A stretch of DNA of 64,000 nucleotides, taken from AP-15 sp963712825 (GTDB taxonomy: Bacteria; Pseudomonadota; Alphaproteobacteria; ATCC43930; CGMCC-115725). Every line of letters begins with the position of its first letter. Position 1 is the first letter of the stretch. The notes beneath the pieces are model-generated. The model ran no database searches, was not told the DNA's origin, and saw only the letters and a list, made by a program, of their open reading frames with translations. A program made the translations under genes and the position numbers. Below, one piece after another: positions 26,693-34,584 of this stretch. The stretch spans positions 124,001 to 188,000 of the forward strand of contig CAVQJP010000025.1 of the NCBI GenBank assembly GCA_963712825.1, in the 5' to 3' direction.

Positions 26693-27792
26693 CAACACAA
26701 TCCTTTTTGATTATTGTTGGTACTCGATAGAATTTGCGAGACGGCTTTGCCATACATCCTGAGATCGCACCATTCGGCTACCCAGGATCGGCCATTTTCG
26801 ATCAGGCATTCCCTCTGTTGAGGATCGAGTTCAAGAGCGGTCTGCAACGCGCCAGCCAATGCGGCGGGGCTCTGCTCGTGGTAGAGAATGCCGCCTTTGG
26901 CTTCGCTGATGAGCTCAGCGGCGCCGCCGCTGCCGGCGAACGCGACCGGCACCGCCCCGGCATCCCATGCCTCGAAGACGACGCGTCCAAGGGGTTCGCG
27001 TTCGGACGGGCAGACGAGCACGCTCGACGTTGATAACGAGGACATGACATCCAAGACAAATCCCGGCCAGCGGAGCGACGCGCCAACCCCTTCATCGTCC
27101 GCTAGCTGTTTGAGGAAATCCACGTAGATTGGCTCGCCATCGCCGATGATCAAACATTCCACAGCGCCGTAATTCCGCATAAGCGGGCTGATCGCGCGGA
27201 TTAGAATTTCCTGCCCCTTGACCGGGGTGAGGCGCCCGACGCAGGCGATCCGGTTGGCCCGCCTGGGCTGAGAGCACAACCGTTTTTGTGCAGGTGCATA
27301 GCCGTCATAGCGGCGATGAACCTGGATCGAATCCAATTCGCCAAATTCTCGGAGCGCGTGCTCCACGGCCCCACTGATTGCAATCAGGCCACGAACACGG
27401 GATGGGTTGGGCCGCTGTCGCGCGATATAGGCCGCGTCCTCGAAAAGCCGCACATGGGCGACGATCGGGAGGCCGAGGAGCCGGGCGGCGGGCAGGGATA
27501 CGCGGTAGGCGCCGCATTGGTTGATGTAGATCACGTCGGGTCGACATTCGAGCCCGGCACGGACGACGCCCATCGCGGCTCGCAAGCGCTGCAACCGCGA
27601 TTTATGGTGGAGCCCGTAGACGAAATACGGCAGCACGCGGATGCCGCGTTTGGCCAACTCGGGCTGCAGCGGTCTGTCCGGCGGACAACAAACCACCGCC
27701 TCCACCGCCTGCAACCCGTCGAGAAGGTCGAGAAGCGCTCGTTCAGATCCCCATAGATTTCCAGCCGGCTCGATGACCAGCGCCCGTGTCAC
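26692..27792 (-). CDS. Glycosyltransferase family 4
   Basis: 366 aa from GTG 27792. The longer open frame is read-through antisense to nothing and lacks conserved residues; the start is set by the GTGA overlap with the upstream gene and by 'RALVIEPAGNLWGSERALLD', a typical GT4 N-terminus. Further motifs are 'DVIYINQCGAYRVSLPAARL', 'IACVGRLTPVKGQEILIRAI', 'LIIGDGEP' and the donor-binding 'CPSEREPLGRVVFEAWDAGA'. It is a cytosolic repeat-unit assembly enzyme by context. The stop overlaps the next ATG by one base. Confidence 0.92.
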   Translation of the reverse strand: MTRALVIEPAGNLWGSERALLDLLDGLQAVEAVVCCPPDRPLQPELAKRGIRVLPYFVYGLHHKSRLQRLRAAMGVVRAGLECRPDVIYINQCGAYRVSLPAARLLGLPIVAHVRLFEDAAYIARQRPNPSRVRGLIAISGAVEHALREFGELDSIQVHRRYDGYAPAQKRLCSQPRRANRIACVGRLTPVKGQEILIRAISPLMRNYGAVECLIIGDGEPIYVDFLKQLADDEGVGASLRWPGFVLDVMSSLSTSSVLVCPSEREPLGRVVFEAWDAGAVPVAFAGSGGAAELISEAKGGILYHEQSPAALAGALQTALELDPQQRECLIENGRSWVAEWCDLRMYGKAVSQILSSTNNNQKGLC

Positions 27793-28979
27793 GATCGGCC
27801 CGCAGCGTATATTTTTTCGAGCCGCCGTGCCGATGCGGCTATCGAAAAAGGAGACGCCTCGAGCGCGCCACGACAAAGATCGTCGCTGAGACGCACACCT
27901 GTCGATGCTTTCAGAAGCCCGTCGATCCAGCGCTCCATCGGTGCTTCCAAGGGCAATGCTGCGTACAACTCGGGCACGACGACCGCCTCCTGCGGAACGG
28001 CTGCGCTGGCGAGCACGGGCAGCCCTGCCGCCTGGGCCTCCACCGCGACCATGCCAAGCGGCTCTACGGCCGACGGGAACAACAGAACGTCGGCAGCCCG
28101 CATCAGCCGCGGCATATCCGTTCGCAAGCCTATCAAGCGCAGCTTGTCCGACATCCCCCAACATCCGATGTGGCGCTCGATTTCGGCCCGCGTGCTACCG
28201 GCGCCCGCCATCAACAGCCGCACCGAGGGATCACGCCCCGTCGCGGCGCGAACCACGTTCACCGCGAACCAGGAATTTTTGTGGTTCCGGGGATCGGTGT
28301 AGCTCAATGCTTGATCCAGCCGGCCGGCGAACAGGACGATCTTGACCTGTGGCGGCCATCCGAATTCATGCCGCACCGACTGTCGGTCTGGTTCGCGCGG
28401 CCCGCAAAACTTCGAAACCGCGATACCGCAGTGCAACACCGAGACCGCGGGCCGCCGCCGCGAGCCTGCGTCGAAACCGTAGTCACCCAGGGCAGCGGTC
28501 GAAGTTCCGCAAACATGCGTGGCGAAATTATCGACAAGTCTCCGTCCGATTGCTGCCGTGAGCCGCCGCGACGAGCTGATCTCGTAATTGGCAAGCTGGA
28601 GCCGCCGGGAGTTGTGCACATGCACGATCCGCACGCTTGGCAACGTACCGGCGCCTAACAACAAATGCCATCCGGCGGCGCAGTCTGAATGATCGTGGAT
28701 CGCATCGAACCGACCTTCCCGCAAGATCGCGCGCAACCGCTGCGCAAAGCCTCGCAGGTCACCGCGACCGTATCGGACGTAGTGCAGTTGGGCACCCAGA
28801 CTGCGTGCTTCGTCGTCAAAGACATCGCGATTGCCATGAGTGAGAAGAAACTCGCTTTGGACTCCACCTCCGTTACGCCAATAACGCAACAGCTCCAGCA
28901 GCCATGTTTCTGCACCGCCCATGCCCAGGGCACCGGTGACTTGGAGCACCCTGAGATTAGGACGCGGTATTTTGGCCAT
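27789..28979 (-). CDS. Glycosyltransferase family 4
   Basis: 396 aa. GT-B features are 'LRVLQVTGALGMGGAETWLL' at the N-terminus (the acceptor-side GMGGAE loop), 'VRIVHVHNS', 'KIVLFAGRLDQ', 'LLMAGAGSTRAEIE', 'RADVLLFPSAVEPLGMVAVE' and 'AAGLPVLASAAVP'. The stop forms a GTGA overlap with the next GT4 gene, so the two are translationally coupled. It closely resembles, at the level of these motifs, the GT4 encoded at 29104-30261, which suggests duplicated transferases acting at successive steps. Confidence 0.92.
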   Translation of the reverse strand: MAKIPRPNLRVLQVTGALGMGGAETWLLELLRYWRNGGGVQSEFLLTHGNRDVFDDEARSLGAQLHYVRYGRGDLRGFAQRLRAILREGRFDAIHDHSDCAAGWHLLLGAGTLPSVRIVHVHNSRRLQLANYEISSSRRLTAAIGRRLVDNFATHVCGTSTAALGDYGFDAGSRRRPAVSVLHCGIAVSKFCGPREPDRQSVRHEFGWPPQVKIVLFAGRLDQALSYTDPRNHKNSWFAVNVVRAATGRDPSVRLLMAGAGSTRAEIERHIGCWGMSDKLRLIGLRTDMPRLMRAADVLLFPSAVEPLGMVAVEAQAAGLPVLASAAVPQEAVVVPELYAALPLEAPMERWIDGLLKASTGVRLSDDLCRGALEASPFSIAASARRLEKIYAAGRS

Positions 28980-29103
28980 TGGCCGGTGGGCGCTCCCCTG
29001 AAAGCGCGCCGGTGGCTTCTCCGCGCCTCATAGCCGGTTCATGAGCTGGAAGTCGCGTGATCTTCAATTCCTGAATTCGCATGATCCATGTCCGCCATCA
29101 CCA

Positions 29104-30261
29104 TCACTCATAAAGCCCGAGCAGCTCATCCAGCGATCGGTCCATGTCCATTGGCGAACTCTTGAGAGCTTCGAAAGCCATGCGTCGCGACGGCCGGGGG
29201 CCGCGCTGCAGCTCCTGCGCCGCTTGCGCCCAGTGCTCCGCGGCATCAGCCAACGCCAGGCGGCGGAAGCACGCGGTCGGCAGCAGCGGGTCGTCGGCAA
29301 TGCCGTGCGAGAGCAGCAGCGGCAGTCCCGCCAGCTGGGCTTCGACAACCGCGAGCCCAAAACCCTCCATCGGCTGCTCCGGGTGCGGCAGGATGAACCA
29401 GTCGCAGCAGCTCATTATCTCGGGCAAGTCGGTGCGCCATCCGAGCAGGCGGACGGCATCGCCGAGGCCGCACTGCCGCGCCCGTTCCTGAAGCTCCGGT
29501 TCGAGCGAGCCGGCGCCGACAAACACGGCTGCTGCGCGGGGCTCGATGCGGCGCAGATGGGCCAAAACGTCGATGACAAACAGCGGATTCTTTTCCGGGA
29601 CCAACCTGCCGCCGAACAACAATATCAGAGCGTCCGCGGGCAGCTTCAGCCGCCGGCGGAAGCCGAGACGATCGCCCGAGGCGGCGCGAAACGGCGTCGC
29701 ATCCACCCCAGAATAATGCACGAGGTCGCGGCCCGGCCGACGCCGTCGTCCGCCGAGAAAGGTGTCGAGGGTATGGCCGGAAATTCCGATCACGCGATCC
29801 GAAAGGGTGAGGCAGAGGCGTCTTGCCGGCTCGCGGTAAAGACGCTGCTTGACAAGGTTTGGCGTAAGCACCGCCTCGTCGGCATTGTGGACGTGAACGA
29901 TCCGCCGCTTTACCGGCAATCCCGCCGCGGCGACCAGGTAGAGAGCGCTGACGAGATCGTGGTGGCCGTGCAGAACGGTGTAGCGCCCCCGCCGCAGCTC
30001 GGTGCGCAGGGCCCGAACAAACGCAATCTTGCTGCCGATCGGGACCGGCGAATAAATAATGCGCGCGCCGAGGCCGCGCGCGGCCCGCTCCAGCTCGCCG
30101 GTGCGGTCGAGCGTGCAGTAGAACGACCAGTTGGGCGCCATGCCGCGTCGGCGGGCATGCGCCAGCATGCGCACCAGCCACCGCTCCACCGCGCCGCGGT
30201 CGAGATTTTCGACAATGTGGAGAACGGATTGCATCGCCGGTCCCGCCGTGGTCGCGCCCAT
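29104..30261 (-). CDS. Glycosyltransferase family 4
   Basis: 385 aa from ATG 30261; ATG 30234 (MQSVLHIVENLDRG) is an alternative start just before the first strand. Motifs are 'VLHIVENLDRGAVERWLVRM', 'RRIVHVHNADEAV', 'DRVIGISGHTLDTFLGG', 'ILLFGGRLVPEKNPLFVIDV', 'VFVGAGSLEPELQERARQCG' and the donor-site 'PMEGFGLAVVEAQLAGLPLL'. By context it is a repeat-unit glycosyltransferase. It is separated from the next GT4 gene by 124 bases and preceded by about 450 bases without a clear gene. Confidence 0.92.
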   Translation of the reverse strand: MGATTAGPAMQSVLHIVENLDRGAVERWLVRMLAHARRRGMAPNWSFYCTLDRTGELERAARGLGARIIYSPVPIGSKIAFVRALRTELRRGRYTVLHGHHDLVSALYLVAAAGLPVKRRIVHVHNADEAVLTPNLVKQRLYREPARRLCLTLSDRVIGISGHTLDTFLGGRRRRPGRDLVHYSGVDATPFRAASGDRLGFRRRLKLPADALILLFGGRLVPEKNPLFVIDVLAHLRRIEPRAAAVFVGAGSLEPELQERARQCGLGDAVRLLGWRTDLPEIMSCCDWFILPHPEQPMEGFGLAVVEAQLAGLPLLLSHGIADDPLLPTACFRRLALADAAEHWAQAAQELQRGPRPSRRMAFEALKSSPMDMDRSLDELLGLYE

Positions 30262-30724
30262 CGCCGCGGTTCAACAGAAACGCTCCAGCACGACGACGGC
30301 GTATCTGACCTCGTCGCTTTCGCATGGTTGATCGAGATAGCGAATACGGCGGCGGGAACCGGCGGCAAGCTGCTGCAGCTCGGCGAAAATATTGCCAAGC
30401 TCGCGCCAGGCGAGGGGGTGCAGCTTCAGACGATGCCGGCTTTGCGGCACCCAACACGGAATCGGCAGGCCCGTTTATAGCGCGTTCGCTCTGCCCGCGT
30501 TCCCCCGACATACGAACGGGTATGGTCGCCGACCGCATAAGATTCGCCGCGCTGTCGAGAGGCGAACTGCTTCAGCGCCGGCGCCAAGTCATGACGGATG
30601 CAAGACTTCATCGCCCGCGCTTGGTCGTCGTTGCTTGCGGTGAGCCAATGATCGGCAGATTGCTCGCCAACCGAACTGTTATCCGCTGCTGACGCCCTGT
30701 GTTGTCGGGCCGGTCGGCGCCGCC
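30262..30724. other. Intergenic/degenerate region in the glycosyltransferase operon
   Basis: About 460 bases without a convincing gene. On the minus strand a 59-codon frame from GTG 30450 to TGA 30271 reads 'HPLAWRELGNIFAELQQLAA' and ends 'YAVVVLERFC'. Its residues look protein-like, but a stop precedes it and no domain is recognisable, so it may be the C-terminal remnant of a lost gene. No RNA element was seen. Confidence 0.35.
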
Positions 30725-31645
30725 TCACCTATTTCTCTGCGAGGCCAGCATCTCGGAGGCGCGATTGCGCCCGCGGTAGGCCGCTCTGAGGATCTGCCGA
30801 TGCGGCGGCGTCAGTCGCAGAGTGCGAACGAGATCCACGAGTTTGCCGAGGGGCTTGCGCGTGCTCGTCCGTAGCCCGCGCATTGCGTCGAGAAGCGTGC
30901 GGGAAAAGTAGATCCCCTCGATCAAGCGCGTCTGGTAATCGACCGTCAGACGCTCGGGCGGGATCAGATGGGTCAGCCTCAGTGCGGCGATCCGGCCGGC
31001 GCCGAGCCCAATGTCGCACGCGCATGCCGCCAGATCCTGATCGCCGCCGGACAACAGCGACGCGCCGGCTCGATCGAGCTGCACAGCCCGTGCGCCGGCT
31101 TCATGGAGCGCTAGATAGTGCTGCGCGGCGTCCCGCCGAATGCACAGCCCCGCACCCCAAGGCAGGGTCTCTGCCATTCGCGGCAGGTTCGACCACACGT
31201 CGTCGTCGAACTCCGCCAATGCCAAGTTGCCGAAATACCTTCGGCTCCAGTCGGGAGGCGCGGCTTCGAACTCGGGGCGGCACTGACCGCTCCACGCGCC
31301 AAGAAACGGCTTTTCATCGGCGACCCGTGCGGCCTCGTCGAGGTAGTCGGGATCGAGGACATTGTCGTCGTCGACAAAGACCAGCAGTTCTCCGCGCGCT
31401 TCGCGAATACCGCGCAGACGCGCCGGCGTCAAGCCGAGCGTCTCCTCTCGCGTGATGCGCGCCGCCGGATGCCACCCCAGGTCGACGCGGCCCGCCAGCG
31501 GTTGATCGCAGCAATTGTCGACGATCACCAATTCCCAACGTTCCAGAGAACAACTCTGCGCGCGCAGCGCCGCCAGGGTGCGGCAGAAATAGTCGGTCCG
31601 CGGATTGCGCGTGCAGATCACGACCGATAGGGTAAGTGCAGACAC
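30725..31645 (-). CDS. Glycosyltransferase family 2
   Basis: 306 aa, GTG start. GT-A fold: 'LSVVICTRNPRTDYFCRTLA' (first strand), 'WELVIVDNC', 'RGIREARGELLVFVDDDNVL' carrying the DxD-type metal motif (VDDDN) and 'LPWGAGLCIRRDAAQHYL', 'GASLLSGGDQDLAACACDIG' in the acceptor region. Enzymes of this group use a nucleotide sugar and Mn2+/Mg2+ with inversion. The gene ends 9 bases downstream of the preceding gene's stop on the same strand, so it belongs to the long minus-strand operon. Confidence 0.9.
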   Translation of the reverse strand: MSALTLSVVICTRNPRTDYFCRTLAALRAQSCSLERWELVIVDNCCDQPLAGRVDLGWHPAARITREETLGLTPARLRGIREARGELLVFVDDDNVLDPDYLDEAARVADEKPFLGAWSGQCRPEFEAAPPDWSRRYFGNLALAEFDDDVWSNLPRMAETLPWGAGLCIRRDAAQHYLALHEAGARAVQLDRAGASLLSGGDQDLAACACDIGLGAGRIAALRLTHLIPPERLTVDYQTRLIEGIYFSRTLLDAMRGLRTSTRKPLGKLVDLVRTLRLTPPHRQILRAAYRGRNRASEMLASQRNR

Positions 31646-31654
31646 CGAGGAAGC

Positions 31655-32590
31655 TCAGTTTAAACATTTAGAGCGGATTTCGCACCGGTTGCCAAAGCGT
31701 CGATGGCGGCGAACGCGGTGACGAAGCCGCAATCGAAGGCTGCGCTGCCAGCCATCGAGCGGATAGCAGGCGCCGCGCAGAATACGACGGCCCTGCCGTC
31801 CGGGCAGCCGCGAGTAGTAGTGCTTTTCGAAAAAGCGCAGGATATCGGCACCAACCATCGAGCCGAGAACCGGTTTCTTCATTCCGGCCCAGTGAACGAC
31901 CAGCGGCGTGGCCGATCGATCAGCCACGCCGGGCACATTCAAGCCACCCATGCCGTTCCCCGGCCAATGCATGATGTTGCGGCGCCGAACCTCGATGCCG
32001 ATGAGCGCTTCCTCGTTGAGGACGTAGTTGAACGCGCCCTGCTCGCCCTGCTTGAATATCTGAGGATAACGGAGCTGACGCGGCATCGTCCAGTCGAGCC
32101 ACTGCGAAAAATTCGCGCGCGAGAGGACGCCGGCGGTGCCGAACCACTGCCCGGAGTTGAACACAAAGACGGGAGGCCGCGCTTCTCGGTCGATTTGGCT
32201 CATGTGGCGCCAGTCATAATAAAGCCGCCGGATCTCACTGTCGGTCTGGACTTCGTCGTCGACGAGAAATGGCGCCGCGTCGTCGGCGGGCCACAAATCG
32301 AGCACCGGACCCGCGATAACCGTGTCGGAATCGAGCACCATAAACCGCTCGCCAGGCCGGCCGAACAACGGCTCCAGCTTGACAAAGCCCCAGCCGTAAT
32401 CGCCGGCGGGCAGATCGGCGACGCCGACATCCCAGTAACGGCGCAGCTCCTCGGCCAAGCCTCGCTCGAGCGGGCCCCCGACAAGGAGCTTGATCGGCAC
32501 ATCCGGATAGAAATACCTGATGCTGGCGACGCAGATGCGCGTGTAGCGCGCGTCTCGCGCCGAGGCCGCGACGTATAAGCAGTCAATCAC
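31655..32590 (-). CDS. GT8-like/nucleotide-diphospho-sugar glycosyltransferase
   Basis: 311 aa from GTG 32590, chosen because it forms an overlap with the previous gene and begins 'VIDCLYVAASARDARYTRIC' as GT-A enzymes do; the longer frame is spurious. The key motif is 'FMVLDSDTVIAGPVLDLWPA' with DSD as the metal-binding DxD, preceded by 'GFVKLEPLF'. 'FVFNSGQWFGT' and 'QGAFNYVLN' are typical of GT8-like sugar transferases, as is the late His in 'PLVVHWAGMKKP'. The donor sugar cannot be read. The basic C-terminus (RLRLRHRVRRHRRFG) may contact the membrane. Confidence 0.75.
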   Translation of the reverse strand: MIDCLYVAASARDARYTRICVASIRYFYPDVPIKLLVGGPLERGLAEELRRYWDVGVADLPAGDYGWGFVKLEPLFGRPGERFMVLDSDTVIAGPVLDLWPADDAAPFLVDDEVQTDSEIRRLYYDWRHMSQIDREARPPVFVFNSGQWFGTAGVLSRANFSQWLDWTMPRQLRYPQIFKQGEQGAFNYVLNEEALIGIEVRRRNIMHWPGNGMGGLNVPGVADRSATPLVVHWAGMKKPVLGSMVGADILRFFEKHYYSRLPGRQGRRILRGACYPLDGWQRSLRLRLRHRVRRHRRFGNRCEIRSKCLN

Positions 32591-33515
32591 GAAGCGAGCG
32601 CCGCCCGCGAAGCCGCGATTGGGAGCCACTGCAGCTGCTTGTGCAGATACTGGTAGCGGAAATCCGATGCGCCCAATACCAGATGGCACCTTCAATTTCA
32701 TAAAAGCAGGCGCGACGTCCCCCGGAGATCCCTTTCAGATGTGCTGCAAGCTGCCGCCGCCAGGCGCACAAATAGGACCGTCGGGTGTCGCGGCGAAGGA
32801 TGAACTTGGCCGCGTAGGCGCCCCGCCCAATGGCATAGCGGCGCCACAAAGCGGCTGCTTCGGCGGTCTTGCGGCCGTGCGCGTGCAGCACGGTCGGTCC
32901 GGGCGCATATGCTCCCCACCACCCGGCAAACGACGCCCTGGCGCATGCGTCGACATCCTCGCAGTTAAATGGCGTTCCGGGCCCCAGCGAAGGATCGAAC
33001 CCGCCGATCTCCTCCAATGTCTGTCGTCTGAACATCATGTTGGCGCCCTGGATGGCGCCGGCTTCGAGATAGCTGCGGGGCGGAAAAAACTCCGGCTGCG
33101 TGCTTTCGTTTATTGTGATCGGATAGTCGCTCGGGTCGTGCAATTTAATTCGCCCGCCGCAATACCCGATCTTGGAATCGTCAAAAACCGCGGCAGCTTG
33201 GTCGATAAAGTCCGGCAGCACGTAACAGTCGTCATCGGTAAAGGCTACAATCTCACCCTTGGCCGCGCGCCAGCCGCGATTGTGCGCCCGCCCGAGACCA
33301 GGGATAGGCTCAGTCATAATAGTGACAGGATATGACACCGATGGGACAAATTCCCTAAGTATATCCGGCGTGCGATCGACCGAGCCGTTATCTACGACGA
33401 TCAGTTCCCATTCCATCCGCGTATCGATCGCGCGCGTATAGGACAAGCTGTTGTTTAATCGCAAGGCCCGGTCGCGGGTTGCGATCACGAGGGAAATTAC
33501 GGTCACATGCGCCAC
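32583..33515 (-). CDS. Glycosyltransferase family 2 (3' end probably frameshifted)
   Basis: 310 aa as read, from GTG 33515. GT-A motifs are 'VISLVIATRDRALRLNNSLS', 'WELIVVDNGSVDRTPDILRE', 'RAAKGEIVAFTDDDCYVLPD' (metal-binding DDD) and 'AIQGANMMFRRQTLEEIGGF', 'CEDVDACARASFAGWW'. After 'IWYWAHRI' the frame reads an unlikely Ser/Arg-rich tail. A neighbouring frame reads FRYQYLHKQLQWLPIAASR and ends in a TGA that makes a perfect GTGA overlap with the next gene. This suggests a one-base deletion near 32660-32668 replacing the last about 24 residues. Catalytic parts are intact. Confidence 0.88.
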   Translation of the reverse strand: MAHVTVISLVIATRDRALRLNNSLSYTRAIDTRMEWELIVVDNGSVDRTPDILREFVPSVSYPVTIMTEPIPGLGRAHNRGWRAAKGEIVAFTDDDCYVLPDFIDQAAAVFDDSKIGYCGGRIKLHDPSDYPITINESTQPEFFPPRSYLEAGAIQGANMMFRRQTLEEIGGFDPSLGPGTPFNCEDVDACARASFAGWWGAYAPGPTVLHAHGRKTAEAAALWRRYAIGRGAYAAKFILRRDTRRSYLCAWRRQLAAHLKGISGGRRACFYEIEGAIWYWAHRISATSICTSSCSGSQSRLRGRRSLRD

Positions 33516-33582
33516 TCTTTATCGGCGTTCCGATAGTAGCCGAGCGCTGGGTTTTATTGCACGCAGCGGGTGGAGTCCCTCT

Positions 33583-34575
33583 TTAGAGGCGCCCCGCGAG
33601 CTTCCTCATAAAATCAGCTCCCGCCCAGTTGCCGACGGCAAGGCGCGGCAGGCGCATCGGGTCGTTTCGTCTTGCAACGAACGCTGCTTCGGTGGTGCAG
33701 GCGCAGGCGAACCCCGCGGCCCGGGTGCATGCCGCGGCAGCATCGTCGAAATCGCCGAACGGATAGGCAAACGTATGGATCGGCTCGCCGATCAGCTCTT
33801 CACAGGCCGCACGACTGCCCTCGATCTCGGCGCGCTGCTTAGCGCTGCTGAGCAAGGACAGCGCCGGGTGCGTTACCGAATGCGCGCCGATGTCGATGAA
33901 ACCCGGATCGGCGAGACGGCGGACCTCCTCTACGGCCAGCGGGCGATGCGGAGATCCCGGTTCGACCCCGGCACCGGCCCACAGTCCCAAGCGCGTCAGC
34001 GCCTCCGAGCGTGGCGCCGGCTCGAGCGGGCGCAGGAGGCGCCAAATTTCGTCGTGGAGTCGCCGGCGGGCAATCGCGGCGTCGTCCTCGATCTCGCCCG
34101 CAGCGGAACCCGTCGGGTCACCGGTTCGCCATCGCCGCGCGCAACCGGCAATCTCGATCTCCAGTTCGGCCGGCAACAACGGCGGTTCGAGAATGATTTG
34201 CGACAGCTCGTCCCACCAAAACGCTCGGCTTTCGCCGATCGCGCCGGTCACGAGAAAAACCGTCGCAGGACATGCATAGCGTTCGAGAACCGGCTTCGCG
34301 CTGACGAGGACATCGCTGTAGCCGTCGTCAAAGGTGACCGCGGCGACATTCCCGGGAACATGCCCTCGGGCGAGTTCCGCAGCAAGCCAGCGCAACGGCA
34401 CGACACGGCGTTGCTGCACCAGCGCTTCGATCTGCTCGGCAAACCGTTCCGGCCAGACGGCAAGCTGCCACGGGTCGTGAGCCACGCGCGCCACCCGATG
34501 GTACATCAGGATGACCGGGTGTCGCCGCTCGACAAGGCGGCCGGCGAACCGGCCGAGCTTTTGCAGCGCTCTCAC
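33583..34575 (-). CDS. Polysaccharide deacetylase (NodB homology)
   Basis: 330 aa, GTG start overlapping no neighbour (9 bases after the fusion gene). NodB motifs are MT1 'VAAVTFDDGYSDVLVSAKPV' (TFDDGY, catalytic base and metal Asp) and MT2 'IDIGAHSVTHPALSLLS' (HSxTHP metal histidines), then 'HTFAYPFGDFDDAAAACTRA' for MT3. 'VILMYHRV' at residue about 21 is typical of the subgroup acting on exopolysaccharide or lipid-linked sugars. It would remove N-acetyl groups from a HexNAc residue. No signal peptide is present, so it acts in the cytosol, on a nascent unit or precursor. Confidence 0.92.
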   Translation of the reverse strand: MRALQKLGRFAGRLVERRHPVILMYHRVARVAHDPWQLAVWPERFAEQIEALVQQRRVVPLRWLAAELARGHVPGNVAAVTFDDGYSDVLVSAKPVLERYACPATVFLVTGAIGESRAFWWDELSQIILEPPLLPAELEIEIAGCARRWRTGDPTGSAAGEIEDDAAIARRRLHDEIWRLLRPLEPAPRSEALTRLGLWAGAGVEPGSPHRPLAVEEVRRLADPGFIDIGAHSVTHPALSLLSSAKQRAEIEGSRAACEELIGEPIHTFAYPFGDFDDAAAACTRAAGFACACTTEAAFVARRNDPMRLPRLAVGNWAGADFMRKLAGRL

Positions 34576-34584
34576 AACCGGTCC

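Noticed and set aside
29041..30480. 479-codon open frame on the plus strand
   Set aside because: Antisense to a well-supported GT4 gene; Arg/Gln-rich composition with no motif.
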